Shown one piece after another: positions 44,232 to 55,864 of a stretch of DNA of 64,000 bases. Both the position numbers and the translations under genes were made by a program. A model generated the notes under the pieces. It had not been told where the DNA came from, did no database searches, and worked only from the letters and a program-made list of their open reading frames with translations. Source of the stretch: Chrysopilus asiliformis (lineage: Eukaryota > Arthropoda > Insecta > Diptera > Rhagionidae); NCBI GenBank assembly GCA_964034945.1, contig OZ035960.1, positions 65,812,470-65,876,469 of the forward strand, in the 5' to 3' direction. The stretch's first letter is position 1, and each line of letters opens with the position of its first letter.

Positions 44232-47207
44232 TTATAGTGTGAAAAACAAAGAGCTTTCGATGGATATCAATGACAAGGCAGAAAGTCTTTCTTGACCCAT
44301 TGTATTTCTTATGTAAGATTTAATTCTTTTTAGAGCTGAAAATGTCCGCTCTACCCCAGCTGTCGCACATGGAATGGTTAATATTAAATTTATTAATTAT
44401 TTGGTTTCCGTTAAGACATCAGTCAATCAACATTCTTCGATGTGACTAAGAAGCTCCAAACAATTTTTTCCTTTAAATGTTTCTGATGTATAGACGACAA
44501 TGAGTTCGTTAGTCAGTTTAACAAAATCGAAATATTTTCCATAACTATTTCTTAGAGAATTTAAAGAGTCCTCCGGAAAATGTTGAGCGTACTTGGCAAA
44601 TCTTTGTGTATTGACCAATTCAAGAAATTTGGTTTGGGGGAGATATTTAAATCTTTCCTCTATTTGAAGTGAAATTGTATCCAAAATTTCAAGTATACTT
44701 GTTTAAAATGGCTTTCTGGGATAATTTCTTGTCGATTTTTCCGCATTGCCTTTGGATCTCCAACTAACCTTTTCGTTTTCAAATATTGATCGGAAAATTT
44801 TTCACGCATAAAGCAGATTTTCGTTTTTGTGTTTTGAACTTGGCCTATGGCGAACCCAATGTCAGAATTAGGATTTTGTAATATCTCATACAGAATATCA
44901 GTGTAGCTGAAAATTTCAGAAAATACATTAAGCAGAAATACTGTATTGAAATTGTTTAAAAAATGTAAGTGGCCTCTTGATAAACAAATTGTTTCTTGAT
45001 CCCAGTGCTCTGGATTTTCTAAAATACTCTCAAAGAACTCGCATAAAGGCTCCCAATACTGATGGTTAACTGTATTGACAATTCGAGAAAAGTAGTTCCA
45101 TCGGGTCGGAGCTACTTTTGGAAATCTTTTATTAACAATTTTGTCAAGAGCACAAGTCCTTTTTGAGGAATTTGAAAAAAACGACACTAATCCAGAAAGG
45201 CTTGAAAAAAATATTTTACATTCTTTAATAAATGACACTGACTTAGATAACACTAAGTTCAAAACGTGAGCAAAACAATGGATAAATATGGCGTTGGGAA
45301 AAAAGTCCCTTACCAACTTTTGTGTTCCGTTCAATGAACCAGACATCACTGCAGCTCCATCATATGTTTGAGCCAGTGACGTGGCGTACTGCTTTCAGTA
45401 GGGTGTTCAATATTAAGTTTCTGTTAAATGATATAGACGTCTACTCTTAGTTTTATCCAGGATCACGTCCGGGACGTGATAGACGAAGATCCAATTTTTC
45501 CTCGATATTTAATTGAGAAAATGGTTTCTCAAATCATTTTTCGATTGCGCATCCGCATTCACAAGCCATAATATTAAATTAATTATTTCTCATACACAAA
45601 AGCCAACTGAACACCTGAAAAATCAGAAACCGACTGAGCTGATGAGCAAGCAATATTGCTGTTTTGCTTGGCACACACACCCACACGCATCAGCACGTCA
45701 GCCGAACGGCCATACGATGGTCGGTTTTCTATTGTCGGGTTTCGCAGCATCGCGGCCAGCAGAAAGCAACATCGCATCGGTTCGCCGTGCGGCTTTTTCT
45801 GGAGCACCCAAATTCATCGTTGTGTGCGGTTATTTCTTGTGAACTTTGTGTGCGGTGAAACGTTTTTTATTATAGACTTTTACTTAGTCATATGTGTTTT
45901 TACTTTGCTTTGGTGCGCTGTAAATTGGAGAACACTCGAGTCGGTCGAACGACCGAAAGAGTCGGTATTGCGTTTCGAGTGTGTTTCGCTAAATGGCGAG
46001 TAGGAAAGAAGGCCACAAGCAATTTTTACTTTGGTTCGCTGTAAAGTGGAGAACACTTGGTTGGTCGAAAGATCGAAAGATAATGAAACAGGTTGGTAAT
46101 GTAGGGTGCGGGTGCTTTAGGCAACCATTGCCATTGGTAAATTGTCGAAAGAATTGGCACAAAACAAAGAAATTAATTAACAATAGATTTCCGATACATA
46201 TTGGATTTCAGTAGGGTGTGCAGTGAACACCCTCGCACCTTAGAAGAAACGTCACTGGTTTGAGCAACTAGTCTTTGCTCACATCCCCAATACTCAACAA
46301 TATTTTTTACAAATAATGATAGAGCTTGAGCAGTTTTATCAGCACTCACGTCATAAAATCCCAAAAATCATTCAACTGGCTCGCCTTTGTAAACGTATCT
46401 CAAAATCACTGATAATTGGGATTTTTGAGATACATCGGAAGTTTCATCAAGCAAAATAGCAACAAAACTAGTTTCTGATACCTCTTTTTTTATTTGGCAC
46501 ACAAGTACATTTTTGATACTTTCTATTAAATCATTTTGAATTCTATTTGATAACCCAGAAAAAACAGAAGCATTATTCAGGTAATTGTAAAGCAAGGGAT
46601 CGTATTTTGCTATAAGTTGTAAAACTTCTACATAATTTCCTCGATTATGAGAATCAATAGATTCATCGTGACCTCGAAAAGCAATTTCTTGAGATCCTAG
46701 TAAACAAACTGTATCGATAAGTCTTTTCATTATGTTTCTATTTTTTGTCACATTTTCATTATGTTGAATTATTGAAGTGCGTTTGTGCTGATCTAGTTGC
46801 AGATCTATTCGCACTTGCCCAAAAGTTTTCATAGAAACCACCGATTTAATGTGTGTTTGGGATTTTTCGTGTTTCCCCGCTGCAACATTAAAATGCGACA
46901 GATCGTCATATCCATTAGTTGTCCATACATTTTTTTCCTTTTCTGTTGAAACAAAAAAAATGCATGGCCAAGAAAATAATATTTTACTCTCAGCACATGC
47001 CGTCAACCAATTAAATTTAGAATAATTTTCTACCTTGAAATGTCGCTCACAAATTTTCCCTTTAACAGTACTTTTCTGAGTCAAATCAATTTTAGGAATA
47101 GGACGACTTTTCTTGATAAAAATATTTTTATCTTCTAAATTTAGCCTTGAGAAAGGCTGTTTTAATAATAAACATACGTCATAGGTATGAATACTCATAT
47201 TTTCCAA
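44232..47207 (-). pseudogene. hAT transposase (TTF/DUF4371 type), broken
   Basis: Transposase of the surrounding hAT. From the ATG at 47207: a TTF-type zinc-finger-like region (CAESKILFSWPC ... GKHEKSQTHIKS, about 65-120), then the catalytic core with LLDETSDVSQ (first Asp), TYDGAAVMSG (second Asp, at 45350), HCFAHVLNLVLS, and the C-terminal hAT dimerisation domain with VERTFSALKRIK (third acidic residue) and NTMGQERLSALS. Breaks: TGA at 46368-46370 in place of an Arg-like codon, an 884-bp hAT insertion two codons before the second Asp motif, a one-base shift near 44698, TGA at 44427-44429 and TAA at 44397-44399. It ends at TAA 44232-44234. Similar proteins are annotated in animals as zinc finger MYM-type protein 1-like. 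A further 123-codon minus-strand frame (47318-47689) lies in the 5' part; I do not recognise it. Confidence 0.92.
45374..46257. mobile_element. Non-autonomous hAT nested in the hAT gene
   Basis: 884 bp. Both ends are CAGTGACGT, with further inverse words AGGGTGTTCA. The flanking 8-bp duplication GTTTGAGC is at 45366-45373 and 46258-46265. Its ends resemble those of the host hAT (CAGTGGCGT). It has no transposase; the short frames have no recognisable domain. It must be younger than the host element. Confidence 0.95.
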
Positions 47208-47679
47208 AGAAAATCAACACGCAAATCACAAATTCAGTGATTATCCAACAAAGTCAAAGTTTTTTTTTTGATTATCCAAAAAATTCATTCGAAAAACGGC
47301 TTGCCATTTTTTACATATCATTCCCATTCAAGTTGCGGCAGTTTATTCATTGAAATCGACGGATCGTGCGCATTTAAATCGCTGCGCCTGAAACATGAAT
47401 GATAAACGAACAAAACCACTTTCTGTGCGTCAAAAAATTCATTGAAACATGCGTTGATGTGCGATAGCTTCTCATGTAGAGTCGAGCGCAGCAACTCTAC
47501 AGCGCTTATGAAGAAAAATCGAATGCTATGCCTGGTGCTAAGTTCCCCCTTTACGAAACTTTTACTTGTGCGTCTCGTCCAAGTATTCGAATTTGTGTTT
47601 CCTCTTTCATTTTGGTTCTTTGGAGGCGCATTTGATTTACTGCGCGAGAAGCATGTTGAATATGAAGATAGTTCGTACA

Positions 47680-47790
47680 AAAATTTCAAATTATTTTATT
47701 TGATTCGTTCAAATTATTTTATTTTATTCGTTCAAATTATTTTATTTTATTCGTTCAAATTATTTTATTTGATTCGTTCAATTATTTTAT
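47680..47790. repeat. 23-bp minisatellite in hAT
   Basis: Five units of about 23 bp based on AAATTATTTTATTTGATTCG. It lies just inside the right end of the hAT element. Confidence 0.9.
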
Positions 47791-47904
47791 TTGAACGAAT
47801 TTGTCAGGGTGCGCTCTGCGCCATCTGCGCCTTAGACCGCACGCCACTGATGTATGATATTTATTTCATACTTCTCTTATCATAAACCAATTATAAATAA
47901 TGGT

Positions 47905-48147
47905 GAAACCGAATATCTGAAAAACGGTGCATCTTATCAACAAAGTCCAAGAACAAAAGTTATTTAGGATATGATTCTACATAGAACTCCCATACATCAA
48001 AATCCGATTGGAATAAATTTTAAAAAATCTTATTGGAAAATTTCACTTCAAAGTGGAATTTTGATACAACTGTTCGCTGTTCACTTAAATCACCATAACG
48101 GGTTTTCAATAATTGCCAGATTGGTAATTATAGCTTTTGTTATGTTT
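47905..48147 (+). mobile_element. Family A 3' half
   Basis: It starts at GAATATCTGAAAAACGGTGC and ends with the hairpin (one arm changed to TTGGTAATTAT) and TTTTGTTATGTTT. The 5' half is missing. It begins about 50 bp right of the hAT. Confidence 0.85.
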
Positions 48148-48171
48148 AAAATAAAAATTTGTTTTCTTAAT

Positions 48172-48266
48172 TTCCTTTTCACTAAAATTTCTTACTTAAA
48201 TATCTATTGGCGATCGTTGTAGGCGGATCCACGTCTTCCGGCCATCTATACGAGACAGACACATGC
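48172..48266 (+). repeat. Family G repeat, copy 1
   Basis: About 90 bp: CCTTTTCACTAAAATTTCTT, ATTGGCGATCGTTGTAGGCG, GATCCACGTCTTC and AGACAGACAC. Two further copies lie at 52660-52748 (inverted) and 58407-58500. Non-coding. Family unknown. Confidence 0.85.
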
Positions 48267-48345
48267 TTTTTTGTATTAGTTTTGCGGGCTAGCGGTCCAA
48301 TTTTAAGAAATAAGAACAAAAGTTTTGTTTTAACTTGTTTTAACT

Positions 48346-48500
48346 GCCTGACGTTTCGAGCCTTGTTTTGGCTCATCTTCAGAAGCGTTAAACGATCATT
48401 TAAGTACACTATGTTATAACTGTTAATATTTAGCCGTAAAACTTTGTCGAAATGTTACATTAAAAATGAGCCAAAAATAAAGGCTCGAAACGTTAGGCTG
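48346..48500. repeat. Inverted GAGCC..GGCTCGAAACGT hairpins
   Basis: CCTGACGTTTCGAGCC at 48346 and GGCTCGAAACGTTAGG at 48482 are inverted relatives. Each has a small stem (GAGCC/GGCTC) followed by GAAACGT when read in its own direction. This recalls stem II plus GAAAC of hammerhead ribozymes in Penelope-like elements, but the CUGAUGA core is not there. Confidence 0.5.
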
Positions 48501-48538
48501 AAAATTCTTACACAACTTCTGGTAATTTTTTTTCTAAA

Positions 48539-49094
48539 TGAAGACCTCGGTGCAAAAAGCGGTTATCTCCACTTTTTCAAATTTTTCTGGAGAGACAAAA
48601 AAGATATTAGCGTGAAATTTTTGCTTTGGGATAAAGTTAAAAAATTACAATTTAAATCAAGCATGTATTCTTACATCATTTTAATTTGAGATAAATCTAT
48701 ATTTTTTTTTTTTAAATCATGGACATTTTAAATTTTGGAGAAAGCTGTTTCTTGCACACAAGAGGACATTAGCGGTTTTCAAAATGCATTATTGGCTACA
48801 AAATACAGTCCAAAATATGTTCAATAGCTTTTAAAAATAAACAAATAAAAGAAATATTCAATTTCACAAAACAAAACTGAGAAAAAAAAATTGAAAATTA
48901 AAAAAAAAATCTGCGTCAAATTATATGAAACATTGCCTTCAGTCGTCTCCTTTTTCTTTAATAAATTTTTACACAGACCTCCAATAAGTATGGTGTTTGC
49001 AGCCAAATATGCGCATACGTTTATTCTTGCAGTTGGCATCAATAATTCATTTTCGCCAAAACGTGGAGATGACCGCTTTTTGCACCGAGGTCTT
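48539..49094. mobile_element. MITE with 34-bp inverted ends
   Basis: The left end GAAGACCTCGGTGCAAAAAG and its continuation to CTCCAC are repeated inverted at 49061-49094 with one mismatch. AAAT occurs on both sides. The interior is AT-rich with no gene. Confidence 0.8.
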
Positions 49095-49126
49095 CAAATG
49101 TTTTAATGAAATAACTTTTGATAATG

Positions 49127-49199
49127 GGCTTTTTTGATAATTCAAAAATGTCAAAATCGTAGAATCTTTTGTAAAAACCTTAATTATCAAAAAAGCCCA
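49127..49199. repeat. 72-bp hairpin, TGGGCTTTTTTGATAAT ends
   Basis: GGGCTTTTTTGATAATT and its exact inverse lie 40 bp apart. It may be a very small MITE. Confidence 0.8.
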
Positions 49200-49612
49200 A
49201 TATTTACAAGCTTTCCGAATGTAAGAGCAAACTGAAGTATACTTCTAGTACATGTACATAAGTAAATGATAAAATATGTAATATGCAATATACATATTAC
49301 ATTAGAGAAATAAAATCAAAACAAAACAGAAAAGAAAAAACAACCATATTTGGCATTTGTATCCGTAATTAATGTATTTTAGTTTTATTATTGAATTGTG
49401 AATTAAAATTTTATGATTTACACTATAAATATTATAAAATTATTGTTACTTATTTCTTCGTACGTTGTTTTCCTCCCACCGTCACTAATATGCTATACAT
49501 GATTTTTTTTATCTAAAAAGCGATTTACCGGTAATTTACCAGTAAACCGGTTTTTACTAAAAATATTTACCGTTTACCGGTAAAGCTGAAATTCGGTAAT
49601 TTTGCAGGCCCT
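49200..49612. other. Spacer with possible hAT end
   Basis: Bases 49526-49600 carry repeated TTTACCGGTAAA-like palindromes, ending GCAGGCCCTA at 49612. Read on the minus strand this looks like TAGGGCCTGCAAAATTACCG, a hAT-like terminus. No partner end was found. No gene. Confidence 0.4.
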
Positions 49613-49614
49613 AA

Positions 49615-49975
49615 ACTCGACCAAGGTGTTCTCGGTGGAACAATTAGGGCTTCGGTAAATGAAACAGAGGTAGATATGCTTGCGCATCTGGAGCTTTAAC
49701 CAGATGAAATTAAATTCTGGATTAGCGCCTTTTCCTAAATTAGGAAGAAGTGGGTAAGGCATATCATTGCGGATATTAATTGCGATACCCCTTTGACGAA
49801 AAATTACTGGCTCTAGATGATACCCGTTCAACTGAAATTGACCTGGGTCGCATTCACGATCAACTTTGGTCTCATCCAAAGTCAGTACCTCTCGGGTTAG
49901 GTGGATGTAAACAGAAAGATGGTTCTCCCTAATTCCGTGAACGTTAAAGAAATCAAATTTTGAATTTTGACTTAC
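49615..49975 (-). pseudogene. LINE endonuclease N-terminal fragment
   Basis: About 120 residues of an AP-type endonuclease from a non-LTR element: FNVHGIRENHLSVYIHL, LTLDETKVD (catalytic Glu), GYHLEPVIFRQRGIAINIR and IYLCFIYRSPN. The frame enters unrelated sequence at both ends. It ends at a repeat terminus on the left (49612). The RT is absent. It could be the missing 5' part of the LINE family seen at 22.9 and 53.2 kb, but this is inference. Confidence 0.75.
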
Positions 49976-50245
49976 CCGCATCGGCCCAACAAAAAACACA
50001 AAACGACAACTCGGACACAAACAATAGTCAAGTGGAGCTTACGAGGATACAAAAGAGCTGGAAATGGTTAACGGTTGCTCAGTACAACAGCCTTAAGCAG
50101 CCAATGTCAACTGCTCTAGCACCATCCACCCCGCAGAAACCTCACTGGACCGAGAGAGGTTGTTGAGGGGCCTTAAACAGACCTTTACCCAGGCACGTCA
50201 CTCATTTTTTATTATATTTGGTGACACGTGGCGGACGATTTCGGT
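49976..50245 (+). other. Short coding-like stretch, unassigned
   Basis: A 68-codon plus-strand frame (49960-50166) is rich in Gln, Asn, Ser and Pro and includes KSWKWLTVAQYNSLKQP. It could be a LINE ORF1 scrap. No known domain is visible. Confidence 0.25.
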
Positions 50246-50783
50246 TTTTATACCCGTATGGTGAAACCAAAGGGTATATTAACTTTGCCTTACCGTTTGT
50301 AACGCCAAGATCCTGTCATCACACACACAAATGAATTACAGCAGTGTGTTTAGAATGATGAAAAAAGTTGAATTTAGCATGTCCGTCCGTCCGTCCGACC
50401 GTCCGTCCGTCCGTCTGTGGCGCGGATTGCGGACGCACGGATTGAGCTAGAGACTTGAAATTTTACGCAGATTGGTTTTTCGTAAAATGCGAGGCCAAGT
50501 TCGTTAATGGGCAAAAATGGACCATTAGGGGGGCACCCCCCATACGAACGAAATCGTTTTTTGTGAATATCTCAAAAACGGTGCATCTTATCAAAAAAGT
50601 ACAAGAACAAGAGTTATTTAGGATATTATTTTACATAAAACTTCCATACATCAAAATCCGATTGGAATAAATTTTAAAAAATCTTATTGAAAAATTTAAC
50701 TTCAAAGAGGAATTTTGATACGAATATCACCATACGGGCTTTTAATAATTGCCAGATTGGCAATTATAGCTTTTGTTATGTTT
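50246..50783 (+). mobile_element. Family A, complete copy
   Basis: TTTTTATACCCGTATGGTG at the start, a GTCC-rich tract at 50380-50416, the conserved core, CACCATACGGGCTTTTA and the terminal hairpin ATTGCCAGATTGGCAAT. Collinear with 34765-35442 but without a MITE. Confidence 0.9.
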
Positions 50784-51841
50784 TGTTATGGTGTTTTTAG
50801 CCGCGGTACATGAAAAATTGTAGTGCTGTTTGCACCGAAATTGCAGCCACGCCCGTTCGCTGCAATATCTTTCCGTTCTCAATTTGTATTAAAATATATA
50901 AATAAAATGTAAAATATTTATTTTTCATAACAATTTTTATGTTTTGTTTGTATATCGCTGTGCTTAAAAATAATCTAACTCGGAAAAGTGTCTATCGTAC
51001 TAAAATCCAAAACGAAAAAGTTCAAAATTTTTACTTTTTACGGAACTACTTCTCATTATTCTCATGTGATAAGAGAATCTGTAAATATTTCCAATTTTTG
51101 ATTTGGAAAACAACGTGAGTCATATTGATCCCAACGATAGTTCTCCATAGAAAATTCCAACAAAATACACCGAGGGATTTGTAAGGAAACAAAATCAAGA
51201 AGTTACAGATCCCAGATTATAACTACATAGACTGGAAAATTCAATCGCTTTGGGGTTAATATGACCACAACGGTAGCTTAGTCGTTCACTATAATTTTAT
51301 TACGTCAGTAAAGTCAGTACTTTCGCGACTAATAAAGGCAAAGCTAAAACCAAATAAATGTTCATTCACAGTCGAAAACCATTCGTATGCAGAACAGAAT
51401 ATAATTTCTCGAGCCGGAGATTTCTAAAATAATGTGCAAAGCCGAATTGATTTGGATCGTGAATATATACTAGTTACAAGTATACTTCTTGTAAGTTCCT
51501 ATGATCCATCCAATAAATAAACAAAGAGAATACAGGAGTTGGACAGACATAAAGGGGTGTGAGAGGGTGAAAAACTTTTTCTAACACCGAATTAAGGTGA
51601 GAGGCCTAGGCTTTGTGAAGTTTTGGTTCCACAAAAATCAATAAAACAATTTTTTTTTCAAAAAATTCAAAATGCGCTCAATTGTTCGTAGACTTCAGAA
51701 TGGTAGTTGATATGCATGAAAGTAGAAGGATAGACCTTTCCATAGTTGCAAAACGCACTCTAAATTTGGGGGCAATATCCTGCATCGTTCTTTCTTCTTA
51801 CGTGCATCTCCTAATATTGTACATTCAAATATTAATCCTAT
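50784..51841. other. 1.06 kb without a gene
   Basis: AT-rich DNA. The 66-codon frame at 51682 runs into the palindrome and looks like chance. No repeat relationship seen. Confidence 0.45.
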
Positions 51842-52115
51842 TAGAATTTCTCTGCTTATACGGTCTGCAAAAACAAAAATAATACAACAAAATTATTATA
51901 TTATTTTTGCGAATGTTTTCACATCCAAATTTCCCCCCAACAGATCGGGCATGTCTGCCCTGAAAACCTATTTCCATACCAGAAACAGGCTCCTGATAGG
52001 TTTTCAGGGCAGACAGTTGGGGGGAAATTTGGATGTGAAAACATTCACAAAAATTATATAATAATTTTGTTGTATTATTTTTGTTTTTGCAGACCGTATA
52101 AGCCGAGAAATTCTA
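51842..52115. mobile_element. 274-bp near-perfect palindrome
   Basis: The left arm TAGAATTTCTCTGCTTATAC ... TTTCCCCCCAAC is repeated inverted on the right (GTTGGGGGGAAATTTGG ... ATTCTA). An inner pair TCTGCCCTGAAAACCTAT/ATAGGTTTTCAGGGCAGA surrounds a 24-bp centre. Few mismatches. No frame. A foldback MITE is likely. Confidence 0.9.
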
Positions 52116-52659
52116 AAAGGTCGAGTATAAACCATGAATCAGAAATGGTTCAATGGTTAAACACTAAATAATTCAAATATTAAATGTACTTGTTAGTTGC
52201 ATTTTTTTAAATTTTATCTTATAACAAGTTTTTTTTATTAACCTTTGACGGTATGCAGTCAATGCTCCTGTGGATGGTGGATGATTCTCCAATCTTCAAT
52301 CGTTTCATCCATTCTGGACCATGTGTTGGTATTAAACCGGGTAGAGCTTCACTCTAGAAAATAAAACAATTACAAATTTAGATAGTTATCCCGATTTTTC
52401 AATGAATAAACAACAAAACAGGTGAATATCATTTTTTTCCAAAAATTGAGGTAAGTACGCCATTTGAACATAATAACCAGCAAACCTAATTGTAAATCTC
52501 CGATTTGAATGAAACTTTGCCCATTTGTAGAACTAGTAAAACTATTCGATACGCATGTTTTTATTTGGGCATTAATTTGGTTTTAAGGGGTTTCCCATTC
52601 AAGGCAGGGTAACCAAAATTCTTTCATGTGAATCTGGGTCAACTTACTGGCTGAAAAAA
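52116..52659. other. Spacer, no gene seen
   Basis: AT-rich. No repeat match in the window. Confidence 0.4.
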
Positions 52660-52748
52660 GAAGGTGTCTGTCTCGCAGAGACAACCAGAAGACATGGATC
52701 CGCCTACAACGATCGCCAATAGACATTTAAGTAAGAAATTTTAGTGAA
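52660..52748 (-). repeat. Family G repeat, copy 2 (inverted)
   Basis: The reverse complement of 48172-48266: GTGTCTGTCTCGCAGAG, GGATCCGCCTACAACGATCG, CTTTTCACT ends at 52748 in inverse. Confidence 0.85.
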
Positions 52749-53189
52749 AAGTGTGTAAGACACGGCATAAGGAGCTGCGGTCATGTCAGCCAGAAACGAG
52801 ATTTGCCCCTTGTGCCATGCGGGCGCTGAGGGAAAAGACGGGCATACCGGGGCTAGCTTCAGTGGCTTGGGTAGTGGGTGTTGTCTTTCCCTATGTAGCG
52901 CTCCACACATAAGGTGGTATGCCAAAAAGGAGGCAGCAGGACAACTGGGGAGGAGATGTTTCTACGCCCCTCATTCTCTCATTGTGCATTTAAAAAAAAA
53001 AACAACAAAAGAAGTTTAAGGTCGATAGGAGGATTTTTTCCACCCCTCTTCAGAACACCAGAAGGGTGAACCCGAACCTCGGCCTCGTTGGATATCCCCT
53101 ACCAACCAGGCCCCTTTACCAAAACATCGAGAAAAGCAAAAAAAATGAACACAAACACCTACATTTTCAATCCGTTGTCATGCCGGACG
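52749..53189. other. GC-richer unassigned stretch
   Basis: It is less AT-rich than its surroundings. A 78-codon plus frame (52783-53019) has several Cys pairs (CPLC) but no family I know. ACCCCTCTTCAGAACACCAGAAGGGTG-like DNA near 53040 holds a small inverted repeat (CACCCxTCTTC/GAAGGGTG). It may be a LINE 5' region or an unknown repeat. Confidence 0.3.
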
Positions 53190-53217
53190 AGATAGATAGA
53201 TAGATAGATAGATAGAT
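53190..53217. repeat. (GATA)n microsatellite at LINE tail
   Basis: Seven GATA units. It directly follows the 3' end of the minus-strand LINE, as (ATCT)n after AATAAAATG in the sense of the LINE. Confidence 0.9.
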
Positions 53218-55735
53218 CATTTTATTTCTTATTACAATGTATACATAGGATTAAATGAATTCCAGAAACAATGACAATAAAGTCGTCTGTCAGCCTGGCA
53301 CAAAAAGAAAAAGAAGCACAAATGCAATACTGAGTTATGAATACAAAAGAGAAAAATAAGAATATATTTGAAGAATATACTATTCATTAAATTCGTTAAC
53401 CAAGAATGGTCTATAATTTAAACATGAGTCCAAGAATTGAACTAAATTCTTAAAATTAATACCGTCACAATTAAGTACACCCAAGTAATTTGACCTACTC
53501 AACTGGGTTTTTAAAAAAATATTTTTTCCAAGAACCGGACAAACAGCAAGAAAGTGGAATGTATCTTCAACTTGATTTAAATTGCATAATGAGCATAGTT
53601 TCGAAGAATTGTTATTCCATCGACGGCCATTTAAGTTAAGTAGACCCCCTCTGGCCATAAAAGCAAGACGAATATTTTTAAGACTATACGCATTGTCAAA
53701 ATAGTTCGCAAAATTAAGATGCCTTAAGTACGCGTAGTCGTGGTGAGATGAGCTATCCAGATGCTCGTATAAGTGAATATTCCGTAAGGAAGAAACTAAG
53801 TCATTAAATTTGGCAGTCCACATACTATCATTAAAGTTTAATAGGTTTAATATATTCACTTTCAGAAGAACATTTTTTAGGGCTTTAGCCCAGTGGATAT
53901 CTTTTTTTATGATCTCCATAGCCAAAAGTTTAGGAAGTCTCAATTCCGGATAATTGAATATTTTTAAAATGTATCTCAAATGAAGGCTCAATGTGTGTAA
54001 AAAGAGTTTATCGATTCCGGTTTCAATAACCAACATGTACGACGGAGTAGAGTCAGGAAGATGAAATAAACTTTTTTGAGAAAAAATGTTGAACCTTTTC
54101 TACCTCGTCAGACGGAGAAAACCCCCATACCTCCGCCCCGTAACAAAGAAGGGACCTACAAATAGCTATATAAGCCTTATACTTATCCGAATGATTTACT
54201 AACTTATTGCCAAAAAACTTATGCCAGATAGACATTATTGAGTTTTTAGCCACTGTTGCTGTATATTTAAGATGGGTCTTGATGTTTAAAGAAGAAGACA
54301 ACTCCATACCTAGGTACCTGAAAGTCTGCACCACTTCGATTGGGGTGCCTCTGAAATGCCAACTATCACTAGCTTTTAAGCGACCACCTTTTCGGAACAC
54401 CATTATCTTGGTTTTAGATAGATTGACTGCCAGATCCCATAGTTCGGAGTAACTAGAAAGCTTATTGATCATCCTCTGTAGCATAAGCGCATCCTCAGCG
54501 AACAAGACAATATCGTCAGCATAGAGTAGAATGCGAATAGTGAGACTACCAATAATAATACCCTCATCTAAAAAGTCTTCCACGTCGTTGATGAATAGGG
54601 CGAAAAGCAAAGGACTAAGGAGACACCCCTGTTTGACCCCTCTGTTCACACAAAACTCTTGTGAGAGCTCCACCCCACTCCACACGGAAGCAGTGGTATC
54701 AACATTTAAAGCTTTAATGACATTGGTGATTTTGGTGGAAAGACCTAGATTGGAAAGCTTGAAAAACAAGGAATTCCTATCGATTCCATCGAAAGCAGCG
54801 CGAAAATCTACAAAGCAAGCATACACTTTACTGTTGGGCTTGTTCAATTTTAGATTCGCTATACAGACAAGGTTGAAGATGTTATCGATTGTAGAGTAGT
54901 TCCGTCTAAAACCAGATTGAGCTTCTATTAGAATTTTTTTATTTTCTATCCAAGGACTTAGCCTGTTTAGAAGCAAAGCGCTGAAAATTTTGGAAACACT
55001 GTTAAGTAAGGTCAGACCACGATAGTTAGAGACTAATTGTGGATCACCTTTTTTAAAAAGCGGAAGAATTACTCCTTGCTTAAAATTTTTCGGTACATCA
55101 CATGTATTGAAAATGTAATTGTACAACGAAAGCAAACAGTCCTTAATTCTTGGGCTAGCGTATTTTAAAAATTCATAGCAAATTCTATCTAGACCGAGGG
55201 CTTTATCTCGTTGTAATGACTGAAAAAACTGTTTCTAACTCGAGCATTGAAAAGTCTTGATCAAGATCGCTATCTAAAACATAAGGAATGGCGTAGCTTC
55301 GGGTGACAGAGGAAGCAGGGGGTTTAGGAGCAGCTTAAAATAATTTACCAAGTCCTTAGAACTGATTAGCGACGCGGCGGGCTGACAGGTACCTCCTCTC
55401 AACTCCCTGACAACTTTCCACCATTCCTTGGAGTCTTTAACCGAACTTAGCCTGAGAGCTACATTATTATAGTACAATTTGCGTTTAGAATAACATAAGC
55501 CTTTGTACAAGCGGTTAGTGACTAGGTACTGGTTTTTTGCGTTTTCAGACCTTGATTTACGAAATACCTTTAGACAAGCAAAGGACGTGTTCCTCAGCTT
55601 ATAACATTCGGCGTCAAACCAAGGACAGTGATACTTAGATACTATTACAGCCGCGTTCGAAAATCCGCCGGCTTTGTATATACAATTAGTAATTGATTCC
55701 AACAAAGCGTCACTCGAAGCAAGCACTCTGACCAT
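53218..55735 (-). pseudogene. LINE RT ORF, frameshifts in homopolymers
   Basis: A non-LTR retrotransposon protein in three open pieces: 55735-55274, 55135-54053 and 54036-53380. The first covers the region between endonuclease and RT (CPWFDAECYKLRNTSFACL). The second is the RT with SGFRRNYSTIDNIFNL, CFVDFRAAFDGID, GVKQGCLLSPLLFALFIND and LLYADDIVLF. The third is the C-terminal part with the zinc motif CSLCNLNQVEDTFHFLAVC. Motif order and spacing match the LINE at 22.9 kb. The pieces are separated by one-base changes in short runs: five G at 55318-55322, six A at 55223-55228 and six T at 54072-54077. Further upstream the same frame shows a TGA just before 55735 and more LINE-like codons to about 55850. 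The sense-strand 3' end is AATAAAATG plus (ATCT)n. No endonuclease core is seen, so it is 5'-truncated. Confidence 0.9.
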
Positions 55736-55864
55736 ATTTCAAACTAGTGAGTTGAGATTGGACTGGTATAAAGCGACTTTGTCCGGAAATAATTTATGTT
55801 TGGGAGCTAGGATCTTCGGTGAAGCGTATAGCTTTTGGCTATGTAAATTAAAAAGTGGGACGAC

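Larger units (their letters stand above)
44108..47849 (-). mobile_element. hAT transposon, autonomous type, decayed
   Basis: Ends CAGTGGCGTGCGGT (left) and its inverse (right, ACCGCACGCCACTG). An 8-bp duplication ATGTATGA lies at 44100-44107 and 47850-47857. Inner end words AGGGTGCGC are also inverted. Minus the nested insertion it is about 2.85 kb, a usual hAT size. The transposase lies on the minus strand. Confidence 0.95.

Noticed and set aside
47318..47689. 123-codon frame as a second hAT gene
   Set aside because: No domain or relative seen; it may be 5' leader of the hAT and is left out as a gene.
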